Source: Saccopteryx bilineata (Eukaryota; Chordata; Mammalia; Chiroptera; Emballonuridae). From it: a stretch of DNA of 64,000 nt. The stretch is from the NCBI RefSeq assembly GCF_036850765.1, contig NC_089491.1:94954740-95018739 (forward strand), read 5' to 3'. Each line of letters starts with the position of its first letter. Position 1 is the first letter of the stretch. The translations under genes and the position numbers were made by a program. The notes under the pieces were generated by a model that did not search any database, had not been told where the DNA came from, and saw nothing but the letters and a program-made list of their open reading frames with translations. Below, one piece after another: positions 33,846-44,976 of the stretch.

Positions 33846-36007
33846 TTTATTTTTATTATTCATGAAAGTTTATATCACTAGTTGTCTGGCCTGTATGTTG
33901 GATTCAGTCCCTAGTTCCAACAGTGGTTTCTGCCTCGTGGAACAAAAACTATTTAATTCTTATTGAGAGACATTAAAATCTTGCATTAGACTCTCAACAA
34001 AATTGCTAATCTCCAGATGATTCTTAAAATACTGTCAGATAGTATCTCAAATTAGGAGAATTTAAGATTCTGAAAGCTGTCACTCAGGGTTCAAATATGA
34101 GATGGCTTAAACCTCTTGAATGCAGTGGGTTTTCACCTTCCTTGCCACAGCCGGGACAGAGGCCGTGGAGCTCGCTGAAGCCTGATTGACACGTGTGGGG
34201 ATGAGGAGGGGGGACAAGAGCCGCAGCCTGAGATCGGGTAGAATTGAGTTGAAAATGAGAACGTGGGAGCACTCCCACGAGAAGACTTTTCTTCTCTCCC
34301 CTCTGCTCCTCTCCCTTTACTCTGTCCCTTCACTATCAGCATGTGCTTTAGGGAAGCAGAGCTTTGTGGCAACAGCCATCCCAGGACACCAAACAAACAG
34401 CGCAGGTGGCCAGCCAGGCTGTCTTCTGCTGTAAGGCCCCACAGCGCTTGGGGTCTCAGGGTTAGTTTACTTCTGTGGCAGCAAGATTACATTAAGTACA
34501 GGGTGCAGTTACAAGTTCTGCTTTCAATATGTCGACTTATTTTTTTTAATTAATTAAGTATTTTCTTAGTGTACATTTAATAAAAGAAAATTTAGTTAAA
34601 ATTTGTAATTCTGACTTTTAGAAACTTAGCTACAATTGATTATGTGTGTGTGTTTATAATGGAGATTAATTTCACTAGTCAATACCTTCTCAGTGGAGGA
34701 GTTGCAGAAATGGTGTCCAAAGCAAGCAAGAGAGCTTCGCTGGAGGAAATGCGGTCTGCCACCTGATGGATCAGAACGTACTTCACAAGGTCAAAGGACA
34801 AAATTTCCACTTGAGGTAAGTCACTGATTCCATTGGTTACTACCTTGCTGTGTAAATCATTGAGATTGTTTTTAGCATATGATTTTATTAATTTCTTATC
34901 AAATTTCATAGTTTATTCATTTACATTTCATTTACTTTATTAATATCTGTCTTTCTCACTAGACTAAGCTCGATAAGACCCAAGTGTGATTTTCCTCTTC
35001 CTGGTCACCCAGACCGCCACACTAGTGACAGTCCACCCACGCTGATGAGAAAATGAGCCAACGAGAATCTTTCCTTATCCAAGGTGGAAAAGGGGGGGAA
35101 ATTATATCCATATACTAGAGAATCAAAGAAATACAAAATAAAATGAGAAAAAATTTCAACTTGAAAAATTTCAAAATAAATACAGTTATAATAAATAATG
35201 AGTGTGAGGTGAAATGAACACTCTCATACATGTCTGGAGAGAGTATAAGTTGGTAGACTTTCTGCGAAACAGTTTGCTTGTTTTTATCAAGAGCTTTAAA
35301 TATTTCATTTTTAATACCAACCCTTTTAATTTGTAGCAATTTAGTCCAGAGATTAATTATTAAAGACATGCTCAAAAATGTAGGATTTATTTACAATAAT
35401 ACAAAGTTAAAACAAAAGGAAATGATTAAATACATTATGATGGAATATTATATATCTTGTAAAAATCATGTTTTTGAATAATTTACATAAAAAGTTCATC
35501 ATCAGATAGTAATGACTTTTACTTTTTAAAAGTTCTTAATGCTTTTAAAAAAACAATTAAATAGCATATGTGGTATTATTATTTCAACTTTATAAAACAT
35601 GAAAATGAGTTATCTGAGTCATATGGACAAGGCCTGACGGCTGGTTCTGCTTCATATCCTGCTAGTCACTAAGCTATGACATTGGAAAAATCACTTACCA
35701 CCCGGGAACTTCAGTCTTTTCAGCTGTGTAATATGCTACCTGCACTTATAGAAGGAGTATAGTGATCAAGACAATTCATAAGGGGATATTGCTTTGTAAC
35801 ACATATGGAGAAATGAAAAATCACATGTTATCATTCTGTGTCTAACTTGCTATGCATAGAATGTACTAACCCCTGTTATACTATCTCTAAATAATATTTT
35901 TATGGTGGCATCAGTTTGTATTTCAGCTCTACCACTAATGTCCTGTTTTGTGATCTTGAACAAGTTATTCAGTAATTTTGATTGTTCTGCCATCATGGAC
36001 CTAAGGA
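33846..36007. other. mostly AT-rich intergenic stretch
   Basis: No gene seen. MIR scraps at about 35670-35760 and 35925-35970 ('ttgtgatcttgaacaagttattcag'). Bases 34200-34440 are GC-richer without a recognisable product. Confidence 0.5.
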
Positions 36008-36346
36008 TTTTTTTATTTTTTTACAGAGACAGAGAGATTCAGAGAGAGAGATAGACAGGGACAGACAGACAGGAACAAAGAGATAAGAATCATTAATCAT
36101 TCGTTTTTTGTTGCGCATTGCAACACCTTAGTTGTTCGTTGACTGCTTTCTCATATGTGCCTTGACCGTGGGCCTTCAGCAGACCGAGTGACCCCTTGCT
36201 CGAGCCAGCAACCTTGGGTCCAAGCTGGTGAGCTTTTGCTCAAACCAGATGAGCCCGTGCTCAAGCTGGCGACCTCAGAGTCTCGAACCTGGGTCCTCTG
36301 CATCCCAATCCAAAGCTCTATCTACTGCACCACCCCCTGATCAGGC
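36008..36346 (-). mobile_element. type B SINE
   Basis: Full minus-strand type B element with purine-rich tail side at 36020-36090 and head complement ('caccccctgatcaggcc') at the right. Flanks share GATTTTTT, consistent with a short or decayed target duplication. Confidence 0.88.
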
Positions 36347-36853
36347 CGATTTTTTAAGTTAATAGGGACAAAATTTAGTATAGCAGTTATCACAGGTATT
36401 ATCATTTTTTTTTTTTTGACGTTTCCTACATGGGTTGTCTCTTCAGTCTTTGTCCACAGGACCCTGAGAAGCTGTAGGGATGTGCAGACACCGATTCAAG
36501 GCCTCCTCCCTTTCCAAGGTTGTGGGCAGGGACTCTACATCCCCAGGCAGAGCCTGAACAGAATGTGGGGAGAGGGACCTCCCAGGGTATCTACATTGGT
36601 CAGGTAGTTTCATATTTAAATACATTCATAATGGTCTCCAACTGTAACAATTTGTAATATATTTGTATTGTTTCTCACTGTGCCAATTAAAAAATTGGTG
36701 CATTGTCTTATATGTGTATCAAAAATGTGCTGTGCTTATTTTTGTTCAGCAGCAGTAATCATTTATCATCCAGTCATTCAAAGTGTTTGTCTTACTATAT
36801 AGTAAAAGAAGACTAGTCCCTGCACATAAGTTTGATTTAAAGGCACAATGCCC

Positions 36854-36942
<89 letters not shown>

Positions 36943-37339
36943 ATAAGTGTGTTGAATAATCCAATGGGGAAGACATTTCCCTTGACAGATATTTATCATA
37001 ATAAAAAATTGCTGAGACTGAATTCTCTTAAACTGTTACCATATGACCATTATTTCAGTGCATCTATTTTCGTGTAATGGCATTTGCCATCTGGTACTCT
37101 AACAAATATGTGTTTCTTTGCACATTATACAATTTCACTTGTCTTTCTCAGTTTGTGTCTAGTCATAATTAATCTCTAGATTCACACAGTAGGCCTCTCC
37201 TGATGTTCTGATAGCTAAGGAAGCAAGTACTAAAAAGAGCAATGCCACAGGCAGGAAACAAAGGAGCCACATACCTCTTTCTGTGTTAGAGAGCACTGAT
37301 GCGATGGATTCTCAGGAGCCACACTGCCTTGCAGTGAAA
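36347..37339. other. unrecognised stretch with a TA/T tract
   Basis: Contains (TA)n at 36856-36906 followed by poly-T to 36935. No gene or repeat family recognised elsewhere. Confidence 0.5.
36856..36935. repeat. (TA)n followed by poly-T
   Basis: About 51 bp of perfect TA dinucleotides run into about 29 T. It is expected to be unstable and DNA-unwinding prone. Confidence 0.97.
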
Positions 37340-37845
37340 CGAAGGATTTGGGGCAGAAGATGTACAGTGTAGTATGTAGATGGTGTTATATTGAGTTGTA
37401 CACTTAAAACCTGGCCCTGGCCAGTTGGCTCAGCAGTAGAGCATTAGGCCTGTGAGTAGAAGTCCTGGGTTTGATTCCTCATCAGGGTACACAGGAAAAG
37501 CGACCATCTGCTTCCCCACCCTTCCCCCTCTCTTTCCTCTCTGTCTCTCTCTTCTCCTCCAACAGCCAAGGCTCCACTGGAGCAAAGTTGGCTCAGGTGC
37601 TGAGGGCGGCTCCATGGCCTGCGACCCAGGCACTAGAATATCTCAGGCCAAAACAGAGCAAGGGCCCAGATGGCCAGAGCATCGCCCCCTTGGTGGGCTT
37701 GCTGGGTGGATCCCAGTCAGGCGCTTGCGGGGAGTTTGTCTGACTGCCTCCCCACTTTTAACTTCGGAAAAATACAAAAAATAAAAACAAAAACAAAACT
37801 TGTATGGATTACCAAACTATGTCATTGCAATAAATTAAAAATAAT
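37340..37845 (+). mobile_element. short L1 3' end carrying a type A SINE
   Basis: 'ttatattgagttgtacacttaaaacc' before the SINE and 'accaaactatgtcattgcaataaatt' after it are the two parts of a typical L1 3' terminus. The start is approximate. Confidence 0.65.
37413..37797 (+). mobile_element. type A SINE
   Basis: Complete but moderately diverged type A copy (GGCCCTGGCCAGTTGGCTC head). It separates the two parts of the L1 3' terminus. Confidence 0.88.
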
Positions 37846-39085
37846 TAGTTTAAGAATTATAAAATAGATAAAGCATAACATGAAGCAGTTGTTACACTCT
37901 ATACATTCATTAACCTCCCTCCTGGGACATGATGTTTGTCTTTGGGCAGCAGCAGCAGCTTTGGAGCAGTCAGCCCAGCAGAGTTGCAGAGTCATCACTT
38001 CCCAGACACCTCTGCGGCTGGAGCCATAGTGCACCTCTAGGGTGAGTTCCCTACACTATTCTTCTGTATTTATCTTTGCTTCTTACACTCAGTGAGTTGT
38101 ATTTTTAAGGAATAGTCAGAGCAGCTATATGAAGAAGGCTTAGAAAGGTTTCTAAACATTGATTTGAGGCATTTTTTCTAGGTTTTAGAAATTAAATGAG
38201 AAAAAAACAAAGCGCTGATAAGGAATCCCAAATGTTAGTAATTTGTCTGCAGTAATATTAGCTTTTAGTTATAATCAATAAGAGATTATGTAAGGGGTTA
38301 AATTACAATAATGTCTTATAAGGGCTCAGTCACAGAATTTCCTGTAAGGGGTTAAGGCACCGTAGATAACTAGAAGCTTAGTTCACAAACCTTAACCTCT
38401 ATTCTGTTGTCCAAGAAACACAGGGAGTTTTCCTGCAGAAAGTTCCCAGAGACACAGAAGCCTCCAGAGGCGCCAGACCCCAGCCGTCCCAAAGCAACAT
38501 CAAGGACGCCAGATACACCTGTGCCAGCGTCAGAAGGACATTCCAGGATGACACTTCAGCAAACTGGACTCCCATCTCCTGCACACTGCTTTGTGACTAA
38601 CTGCACGCACTAGCCCACTACTAACAAACTCCCCTCACCCTAAAAACCACAGACAGATCTGAGACTGTAAGGCAGCTTTGTGGACGGATGTCCTCTGTCA
38701 TCCCAAGCTGCTGGCTTTTCTGATTAAAGACACTCTTACACCACTCAGTCCCTGGTCCGTGTTGGATTGGCTAAGTGCGACAGGCATCTCTGTACCCGGC
38801 TAGTTCTGGTATCAGAACCTTGTCCTTTGAACTTTTTAGGACATTATCTGTGTTGTATTTATTGTTATATTCAAGTGTGAACTAATGTTTCCTCTTCTTG
38901 TCTATTTCCTCTTTCAGTCTGCTGATAATTGGGTGTCTCTAGTTAGTCATCTGAAAAATATCATCCTTTTTCATTCCCAGACCTCTTCTGAAGACTGTGA
39001 AACAAGGTCCACCTTGGAGAGTGAAGGCTACTTCCTAGGAAAACCCAGATGCCTCTCAAGAAAAGAAAACAGATCCTAAGGGCCC
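37846..39085 (+). mobile_element. probable ERVL-type LTR region
   Basis: About 38290-38785 looks like a plus-strand LTR. It starts in repeated 'tgtaaggggttaa' segments, has a polyadenylation-like 'gattaaagacactc' near 38722, and ends near 'gcgacaggca'. 'tggtatcagaacc' follows about 17 bp later, which resembles a tRNA-Leu primer site of ERVL elements. 37846-38290 and 38790-39085 hold no recognised gene. Assignment tentative. Confidence 0.45.
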
Positions 39086-39490
39086 TGTAAGGCCAGCAGT
39101 TGTGGCCATCGCAGCCATGCACATGCAGGTTCACACTGAATTTGGACAGACAGTAAAGAAACAGAGAAGTGAAAAAATAGTGGGCCATTCCTTTATTCAG
39201 GTCTCGCACTTGCTGAGGAGCAACACACAGGGGAAATACTTACTTTTCACTCATTCAGAGCTCACAAAGCCCTGACACATTCTCTGGTTCCACAACCAGG
39301 AGAATCTTCTCCGGTTTTTCCTAAAATCAAAGGCCTCACCAGTCTCAGTGCTAAGCCTAATCCGGAGGGACCCAAAACATTGAAGACCCAAACAAAGTCT
39401 ATTGATTACACACCAAAGCTTTATTGTCTAACTTGGCCAAGCAGCGGTAACTCCAAACAGAAATCTGAGGGAGAACGCGCCGGCCCTTTG
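39086..39490 (-). mobile_element. LTR fragments
   Basis: Starting TGTAAGGCCAGCAG at 39086, this matches the 3' end region of the minus-oriented LTRs further right ('ttggacagacagtaaagaaac', 'gggccattcctttattc' with a reverse AATAAA). About 39360-39490 and 39838-39999 appear to be a second minus-strand LTR ('caaagctttattg') that hosts the hAT element. Confidence 0.55.
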
Positions 39491-39498
39491 TTCTACCT

Positions 39499-39829
39499 CA
39501 GGGGTCCCCAAACTACAGCCCGCGGGCCGCATGCGGCCCCCTGAGGCCATTTATCTGGCCCCCGCTGCACTTCTGGAAGGGGCACCTCTTTCATTGGTGG
39601 TCAGTGAGAGGAGCATAGTTCCCATTGAAATACTGGTCAGTTTGTTTATTTAAATTTACTTGTTCTTTATTTTAAATATTGTATTTATTTCAGTTTTGTC
39701 TTTTTACTTTAAAGTAAGATATGTGCAGTGTGCATAGGGATTTGTTCATAGTTTTTTTTATAGTCCGGCCCTCCAACGGTCTGAGGCACAGTGAACTGGC
39801 CCCCTGTGAAAAAAGTTTGGGGACCCCTG
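39499..39829. mobile_element. non-autonomous hAT DNA transposon (331 bp)
   Basis: The ends are 16-bp terminal inverted repeats, CAGGGGTCCCCAAACT and its reverse complement. The 8-bp target duplication TTCTACCT is perfect (39491-39498, 39830-39837), as expected of the hAT superfamily. The interior is AT-rich and non-coding, so it was mobilised in trans. Family name not certain (nhAT/OposCharlie-like in bats). Confidence 0.95.
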
Positions 39830-39999
39830 TTCTACCTAGTTTTTATAATTTTGTAAGTAGGAAGTACAGAAGCAAAAATTGTAATTAGGAGCCCCTTACC
39901 ACTATTGGTTATGGTCATATGTCCTTTTACATGATAGGACCACGTTAAATTTGCAAGCCATACATTATTTTGGAGAAAACAAAATTTACAAGTCAACAT

Positions 40000-40363
40000 T
40001 GTAAGGTATTTTTCCCCGCCGAGAAGGAAGGAAGAGGGCTTGGAGCCACAAAGTGTGTAATAATAAAAGGCTTTATTGAGTACAGAGCGCGCATCCCGCC
40101 CAGCGAGGTTCCCTGGCCCCGAGGAAAGATGGAGGCCAGAGAAGTCGCAAGGATTAAACTGCGTGGGAGATATTTAAAGGGTCCCTGTAGGGAAGTCAAG
40201 CTAACATGACGTGGTGAAATCCCACTGGCTGGTAGACAGTCACTTTTTTCCAAAGGGTTCCTGCGAAGTTTCTTTTGGCACGCTTGGTTGTGGGCAGTCC
40301 CAGCCAAAGTTCGTGGGTCTGAGTTCCCCACGTGACCATCCTCCATTATCCACCAACCTTACA
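40000..40363 (-). repeat. ERV 3' LTR
   Basis: TG/CA-bounded LTR of about 364 bp. The purine-rich AAAAGGTCGGAA directly precedes it on the minus strand and is the likely polypurine tract. Confidence 0.85.
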
Positions 40364-40776
40364 TTCCGACCTTTTGTGTTAAATAGAAAAGGGGTGCCAT
40401 TTATTTATCTGGCTACTTCCTGCTGATTAGGGGTGTCGTGGGGTAGGGGAGATTGGAAGGTGGTGGTTTTGAGGGGTGTCAGGAGGAACATCTGTGTGGC
40501 CGTGAGTTGAGAAACTTCGCGGATGTGGTCCTGTAAGGATTTTTTTTTAAAGAGGAGTAATAGGGGGATTTGCAGGGTCCAGCCTTTTGGTGAGCCAGAG
40601 ATGGATGGAGTCCAGTGGTTCTGACTGCCAGTGGTCCTGTAAGGAGGCAAGCTTGAGGCAAAACTGCATGTCAGGAGTGGCATAAAAAGGGAAAAGGAAG
40701 GGGTCCCATCCATTCCTATAACCGAGACCTCTGAGGAAACTAGAGGTCCAGAGTGTGATGGAAAAACAGAGAAGGT
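40364..40776 (-). pseudogene. ERV 3' internal remnant
   Basis: Lies between the 3' LTR and the SINE. One minus frame (40405-40713) is open for about 100 codons and may be the end of env, but the match is weak. Non-functional. Confidence 0.4.
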
Positions 40777-41177
40777 TGGCCCTGGCCGGTTGGCTCAGCG
40801 GTAGAGCGTCGGCCTGGCGTGCGGGGCACCCGGGTTCGATTCCCGGCCAGGGCGCATAGGAGAAGCGCCCATTTGCTTCTCCACCCCACCCCACTCCTTC
40901 CTCTCTGTCTCTCTCTTCCCCTCCCACAGCTGGGGCTCCATCGGAGCAAGGATGGCCCAGGCGCTGGGGATGGCTCCTTGGCCTCTGCCCCAGGCGCTAG
41001 AGTGGCTCTGGTCACGGCAGAACGACGCCCCAGAGGGGCAGAGCATCGCCCCCTGGTGGGCAGAGCGTCGCCCCTGGTGGGCGTGCCAGGTGGATCCTGG
41101 TCGGGCGCATGCGGGAGTCTGTCTGTCTCTCCCCGTTTCCAGCTTCAGAAAAATACAAAAAAAAAAAAAAAGAAAAG
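40777..41177 (+). mobile_element. type A SINE inside the ERV
   Basis: Full-length. Target duplication AAAAACAGAGAAGGT at 40762-40776 and 41178-41192. Confidence 0.95.
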
Positions 41178-41223
41178 AAAAACAGAGAAGGTAGTCCCCA
41201 TGTCCACAAGAAATGAGATGGAC

Positions 41224-41973
41224 TTACCCACTTGTTGCAGCATACCCTGGGTTCTCTGAGTTCAGGCCATGTCCTAGGAGTTCGAGTGATGCACCCACCT
41301 GACTGGATTGGCCTTCCCATTTGGGCGGCTTGTCCTCCACGTAGAGGCACTGAGGAAAAACCTGTTGCCCAAAGGGGCAATCGCTCTGCCAGTGACTGGG
41401 CTGCTTGTAGTCAGGGCAAGGCTCAGTGGGCAGCTGCGGGCAGGGGCCCTGCTGGGACCAGTGGTCCTGCTTGCCACACTTAAAGCAAGCTGCTGGTGGG
41501 GTTTCTCTTTGTGGCTTGGATTTGGGTCGGGCACTTCCTGTGCCTTGCCCCTGTTGTTCTATGAGCCTCAGGGCTGCCACAAGAGCTGGGGTTTGGAGTG
41601 TTACCTTCTGTTGCATGCGGGCCTGGCGAACAGCCTTGGCCTGTTTCTACTAGTTGGGACCGTTAAAAACTTTAAATGCTGTGTTCACAGTTTCTGGATA
41701 GGGGTTTGGGGGATTGGGAATAAGAGGAGGAGGGCTCATGCGGAGCCCGGCACCCAGATCCTGCAAGAAAATTGGGGTTGGATGTCCTGAAAACCGGTGT
41801 AAGAGCCAATGCCAGGCTGAGAATGGCCTGTCAAAGGAGGGGGTTAAAGAACACAGTGAAGGGAGGGGCCCCTGGCCAGCAGGGGAGGAGAAAGAGAGAT
41901 GGTAGTGGTGAATAAGAAACAGGTTTTTGCAAAGGGAGGGGAGGAGGCTCTCAGAGGGAAGAGACCCAAGCAC
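41224..41973 (-). pseudogene. gag: ERV gag remnant (capsid end and nucleocapsid)
   Basis: Two minus-strand open pieces (41650-41973 and 41224-41616) separated by stops. The second has two nucleocapsid zinc-knuckle-like clusters at about 41377-41487. The first has C-x2-C-x4-H but six residues before the last Cys. The second has Tyr in place of its second Cys. Both are therefore defective relative to CX2CX4HX4C. The Pro-rich segment before them fits the capsid/nucleocapsid region of class I elements. Confidence 0.75.
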
Positions 41974-42670
41974 AAAAGAGGTTCACAGAGGGACCAGAGA
42001 AAAGTCCCGAGAGAGGGGTGCCCCCGGGGGTCAGACAGGAGGGAGAGAGAGTTGGGAGTTCGCGGAGAAGGAAAGATCAGGAGTGGAGGTTTTAGGTGAG
42101 GTTTCTCTGGCCAGAAAAAGGCCTGCGCGGTGGAACAGGCAGCACAGAGATTAAGGACAGGTACGCGAATAATTAGAAGCCGTGTATGTAAAAGATCTCC
42201 AATCAGTTCCCAGCTTTTTTAGCAATAGTTAAATTGGTGAGGGTGTTAACACCGAAAGTCCCTTCAGGAGGCTAATTGAGTGGGTTCTGTGGCCTGGCCA
42301 CAGTGGAGAAGAAGAACAGTTTCTTCTTCTTTATGGAGGGAGATTCCTGTGCCACAACAGCCACCCTCAGTCCTCGGAGTGGTCAGTATTGAGTATTAGC
42401 ATCCTAAAAACTCAAGGTCTGGCCACAGATGGAAAAGGTAAAGTGGATGTGCTTAGGGAGGTCTCCACAAGCACAAGCACTCGGACGGAATTGAGTTCCC
42501 TGACATAGCTACGGTTTCGGACAGGGAGTCTCGGAGGAAAGAACTGAGAGGAGGGCTGGAGGCAGGGGACTTACCGCACCGTGCACTGAAATGGGTGGAA
42601 GGTCAGAGATCCTGGTTCTTTCTCGGACGGGATGAGGAAGAGGAGCGGTCCTTGTGGACTTCTAATTCCT

Positions 42671-42688
42671 CCTGGGTTTTCGGCACCA
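42671..42688 (-). other. ERV primer-binding site
   Basis: TGGTGCCGAAAACCCAGG on the minus strand, starting with the TGG that pairs with tRNA CCA and spaced TTT from the LTR. The tRNA species is not assigned. Confidence 0.75.
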
Positions 42689-42691
42689 AAA

Positions 42692-43056
42692 TGTAAGGTA
42701 TTTTTCCCCCGCCGAGAAGGAAGAAACAGGGCTAGAGCCACCAAGTGTGTTATAACAAAAGGCTTTATTGAGTACAGAGTGCGCATCCCACCCAACGAGG
42801 TTCCCTGGCCCCGAGGAAAGATGGAGGTCAGGGAAGTCGCACGGATTAAACCACGTGGGAGATATTTAAAGGGGTCCCTCTAGAGAAGTCGAGCTAACAT
42901 GACATGGTGAAATCCCACTGGCTGGTAGACAGTCACTTTTTTCCAAAGGGTTCCTGTGAAGCCTCCTTTGGCGCGCTTGGTTGTGGGCGGTCCTAGCCAA
43001 AGTTCGTGGGTCTGAGTTCCCCAAGTGACCATCCCCCATTATCCACCGACCTTACA
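42692..43056 (-). repeat. ERV 5' LTR
   Basis: 365 bp, TGTAAGG to CCTTACA on the minus strand, aligned end to end with 40000-40363. Similarity also continues about 27 bp beyond its outer end (see findings). Confidence 0.85.
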
Positions 43057-43083
43057 TTCTGACCTTTTGTGTTAAATAGAAAA

Positions 43084-43877
43084 ACACAATGGCAAAAAGA
43101 TATCTTTTTACATATTAAAAGGCATTCCCATATTATCTAGTGTTCATCTGCTATCTCTCTGTCCAGAGTCACACGTGTTAACTACACGCATTTACACAGG
43201 AGAGGTAGTTTCCATGGGGACAAATACCCGCAAATGGTTCATTGCTATAAGAAAAGGTTTATTTTGTCTTTTCTCTTCCTGCACTTGGCTAGCCATTCAC
43301 CCCTTTCCCCACAGGTGTGGTGGAATGTCTGGGGATCCATGTTTTCCTCCCCTTTGCATTTACAATACAATGCCAATCACACAGTACAGAGACTATTCTC
43401 ACAATTTCTCTGCACACCTTAACCCAAATTTATAAAATGTTCTTCAAGCCTCCCAAAATATTAATATTAATCCTGTAGCTTTTGGTACTTTACAACACCT
43501 GCGGGTGAAGTGGCTCAGTGGCTCCTCATCAGCAGAGCTCGCAAAGCTTCTCACCGCTGGTTCCCCATCTGCACACCTTCTCTTTCCCTGCCAACATGGC
43601 TTCTCTGCACAAACTGGCTGCTTCTTCAGCACTCTGCATTCTCTCTCACTCTCACTCTGCAAACATGGCTTCTTTCTCCTTTTCCTTCTGCTCTCTGAAA
43701 ACTTTCTGGTATGAAAACCTCTCCTCCAGCAAACTTTAGCAAAACAATGGCCCCTTCTAAGCAGGAAGGCAATTTGCAATTTCACAGACCACATATACCT
43801 GGTAGTGCCCAGCCCCCAATGCAAACTATAAGTGAGCAAACATAAAAATCATATTTTACTAACTTATTTGACCAACA
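43084..43877 (-). mobile_element. LTR (variant of the 45-54 kb family), left end unclear
   Basis: The right end 'acttatttgaccaaca' at 43877 is the 5' terminus (TGTTGGTCAAATAAG) of the minus-oriented family. 'ccaacatggcttctctgcacaaactggct' and 'cttcttcagcactctgc' also recur in the other copies. The left boundary is uncertain. Confidence 0.65.
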
Positions 43878-44180
43878 GGTCCCCTAAAGACTATAAGCTT
43901 AACACATAGAAACATAACGTCAATGTAAGAAATGTCCAAACCTGTAAGAATTTTTATGAGTTTATTGGAGCAAACTGTTGACAATTTCCAGGAAGCAAAG
44001 TCTCAACAGATTGAGACAGTGCTCCAGAAAATGGCAGCTTTGTCACTTATTTTATACATAAGAATTAAAGGGGAAGACATTAGGGGTTTACATGCAATTA
44101 ATTGGTGATAGATTGGGAGGCAGAGAAAGGAAAGTGAGGAAATCACTGGTATTGGATAAAAAGTAAAAATGTACAGACTG

Positions 44181-44750
44181 CCTGACCAGGCGGTGGCGCA
44201 GTGGATAGAGCATTGGACTGGGATGCAGAGGACCCAGGTTCAAGACCCGGAGGTCGCCAACTTGAGCGCGGGCTCATCTGGTTTGAGCAAAAAAGCCCAC
44301 CAGTTTGAACCCAAGGTTGCTGGCTCCAGCAAGGGGTTACTCGGTCTGCTGAAGGCCCACGGTCAAGGCACATATGAGAAAGCAATCAATGAACAACTAA
44401 GGTGTTGCAACACGCAATGAAAAACTAATGATTGAGGCCTGATCTGTGGTGGTGCAGTGGATAAAACGTCGACCTGGAAATGCTGAGGTCACCGGTTCGA
44501 AACCCTAGGCTTGCCTGGTCAAGGCACATATGGGAGTTGATTCTTCCAGCTCCTCCCCCCTTCTCTCTCTCTCTCTGTCTCTCTCTCTCCCTCTCTCTCT
44601 GTCCTTTCTAAAAATGAATAAATAAATAAAAAATTTAAAAAAATATTTCTAAAAATAAATAAATAAAAAACTAATGATTGCTGCTTCTCATCTCTCTCCG
44701 TTCCTCTCTGTCTGTCCCTGTCTATCCCTCTCTCTCTCTGAAAAAAAAAA
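44181..44750 (+). mobile_element. type B SINE split by a type C SINE
   Basis: Head at 44181. The body breaks at 44434 and resumes at 44681 ('ctgcttctcatctctctccg'). Flanks AAAATGTACAGACTG and AAAATCTACAGACTG form its target duplication. Confidence 0.93.
44435..44665 (+). mobile_element. type C SINE nested in a type B SINE
   Basis: Target duplication AAAAACTAATGATTG at 44420-44434 and 44666-44680. The head reads GATCTGTGGTGGTGCAGTGG. Confidence 0.94.
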
Positions 44751-44976
44751 AAAATCTACAGACTGACACATCTTTTACACATAGGCAGGCATAAGATAGT
44801 TAACAGTTAATTAGCATGATAAAAATAAAAATGAGGGGATGGATTTCTTGGTTCCTACTCTGGTGGGATACCTGCCCTGAGGGGAGAAGAAATAATTACC
44901 CTGACATTTCAAAGGCATGTTATCAGGTATGTTATTGTAGATGCAAAAGACAACAGACAGGCTAGATTAAGGTAAG

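Larger units (their letters stand above)
40000..43056 (-). mobile_element. class I-like endogenous retrovirus, interior mostly deleted
   Basis: Minus-strand provirus: 5' LTR 42692-43056, primer-binding site 42671-42688 (TGGTGCCGAAAACCCAGG on minus, 3 bases after the LTR), gag remnants about 41224-41973, a type A SINE, a short 3' region, and 3' LTR 40000-40363. The LTRs run TGTAAGG to CCTTACA with a CAATAAAG polyadenylation signal, and differ by roughly 30 positions over 365 (by eye). Most of pol and env is missing, so the unit is only about 3 kb. Frames are broken by stops. It cannot encode a virus. Confidence 0.85.
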
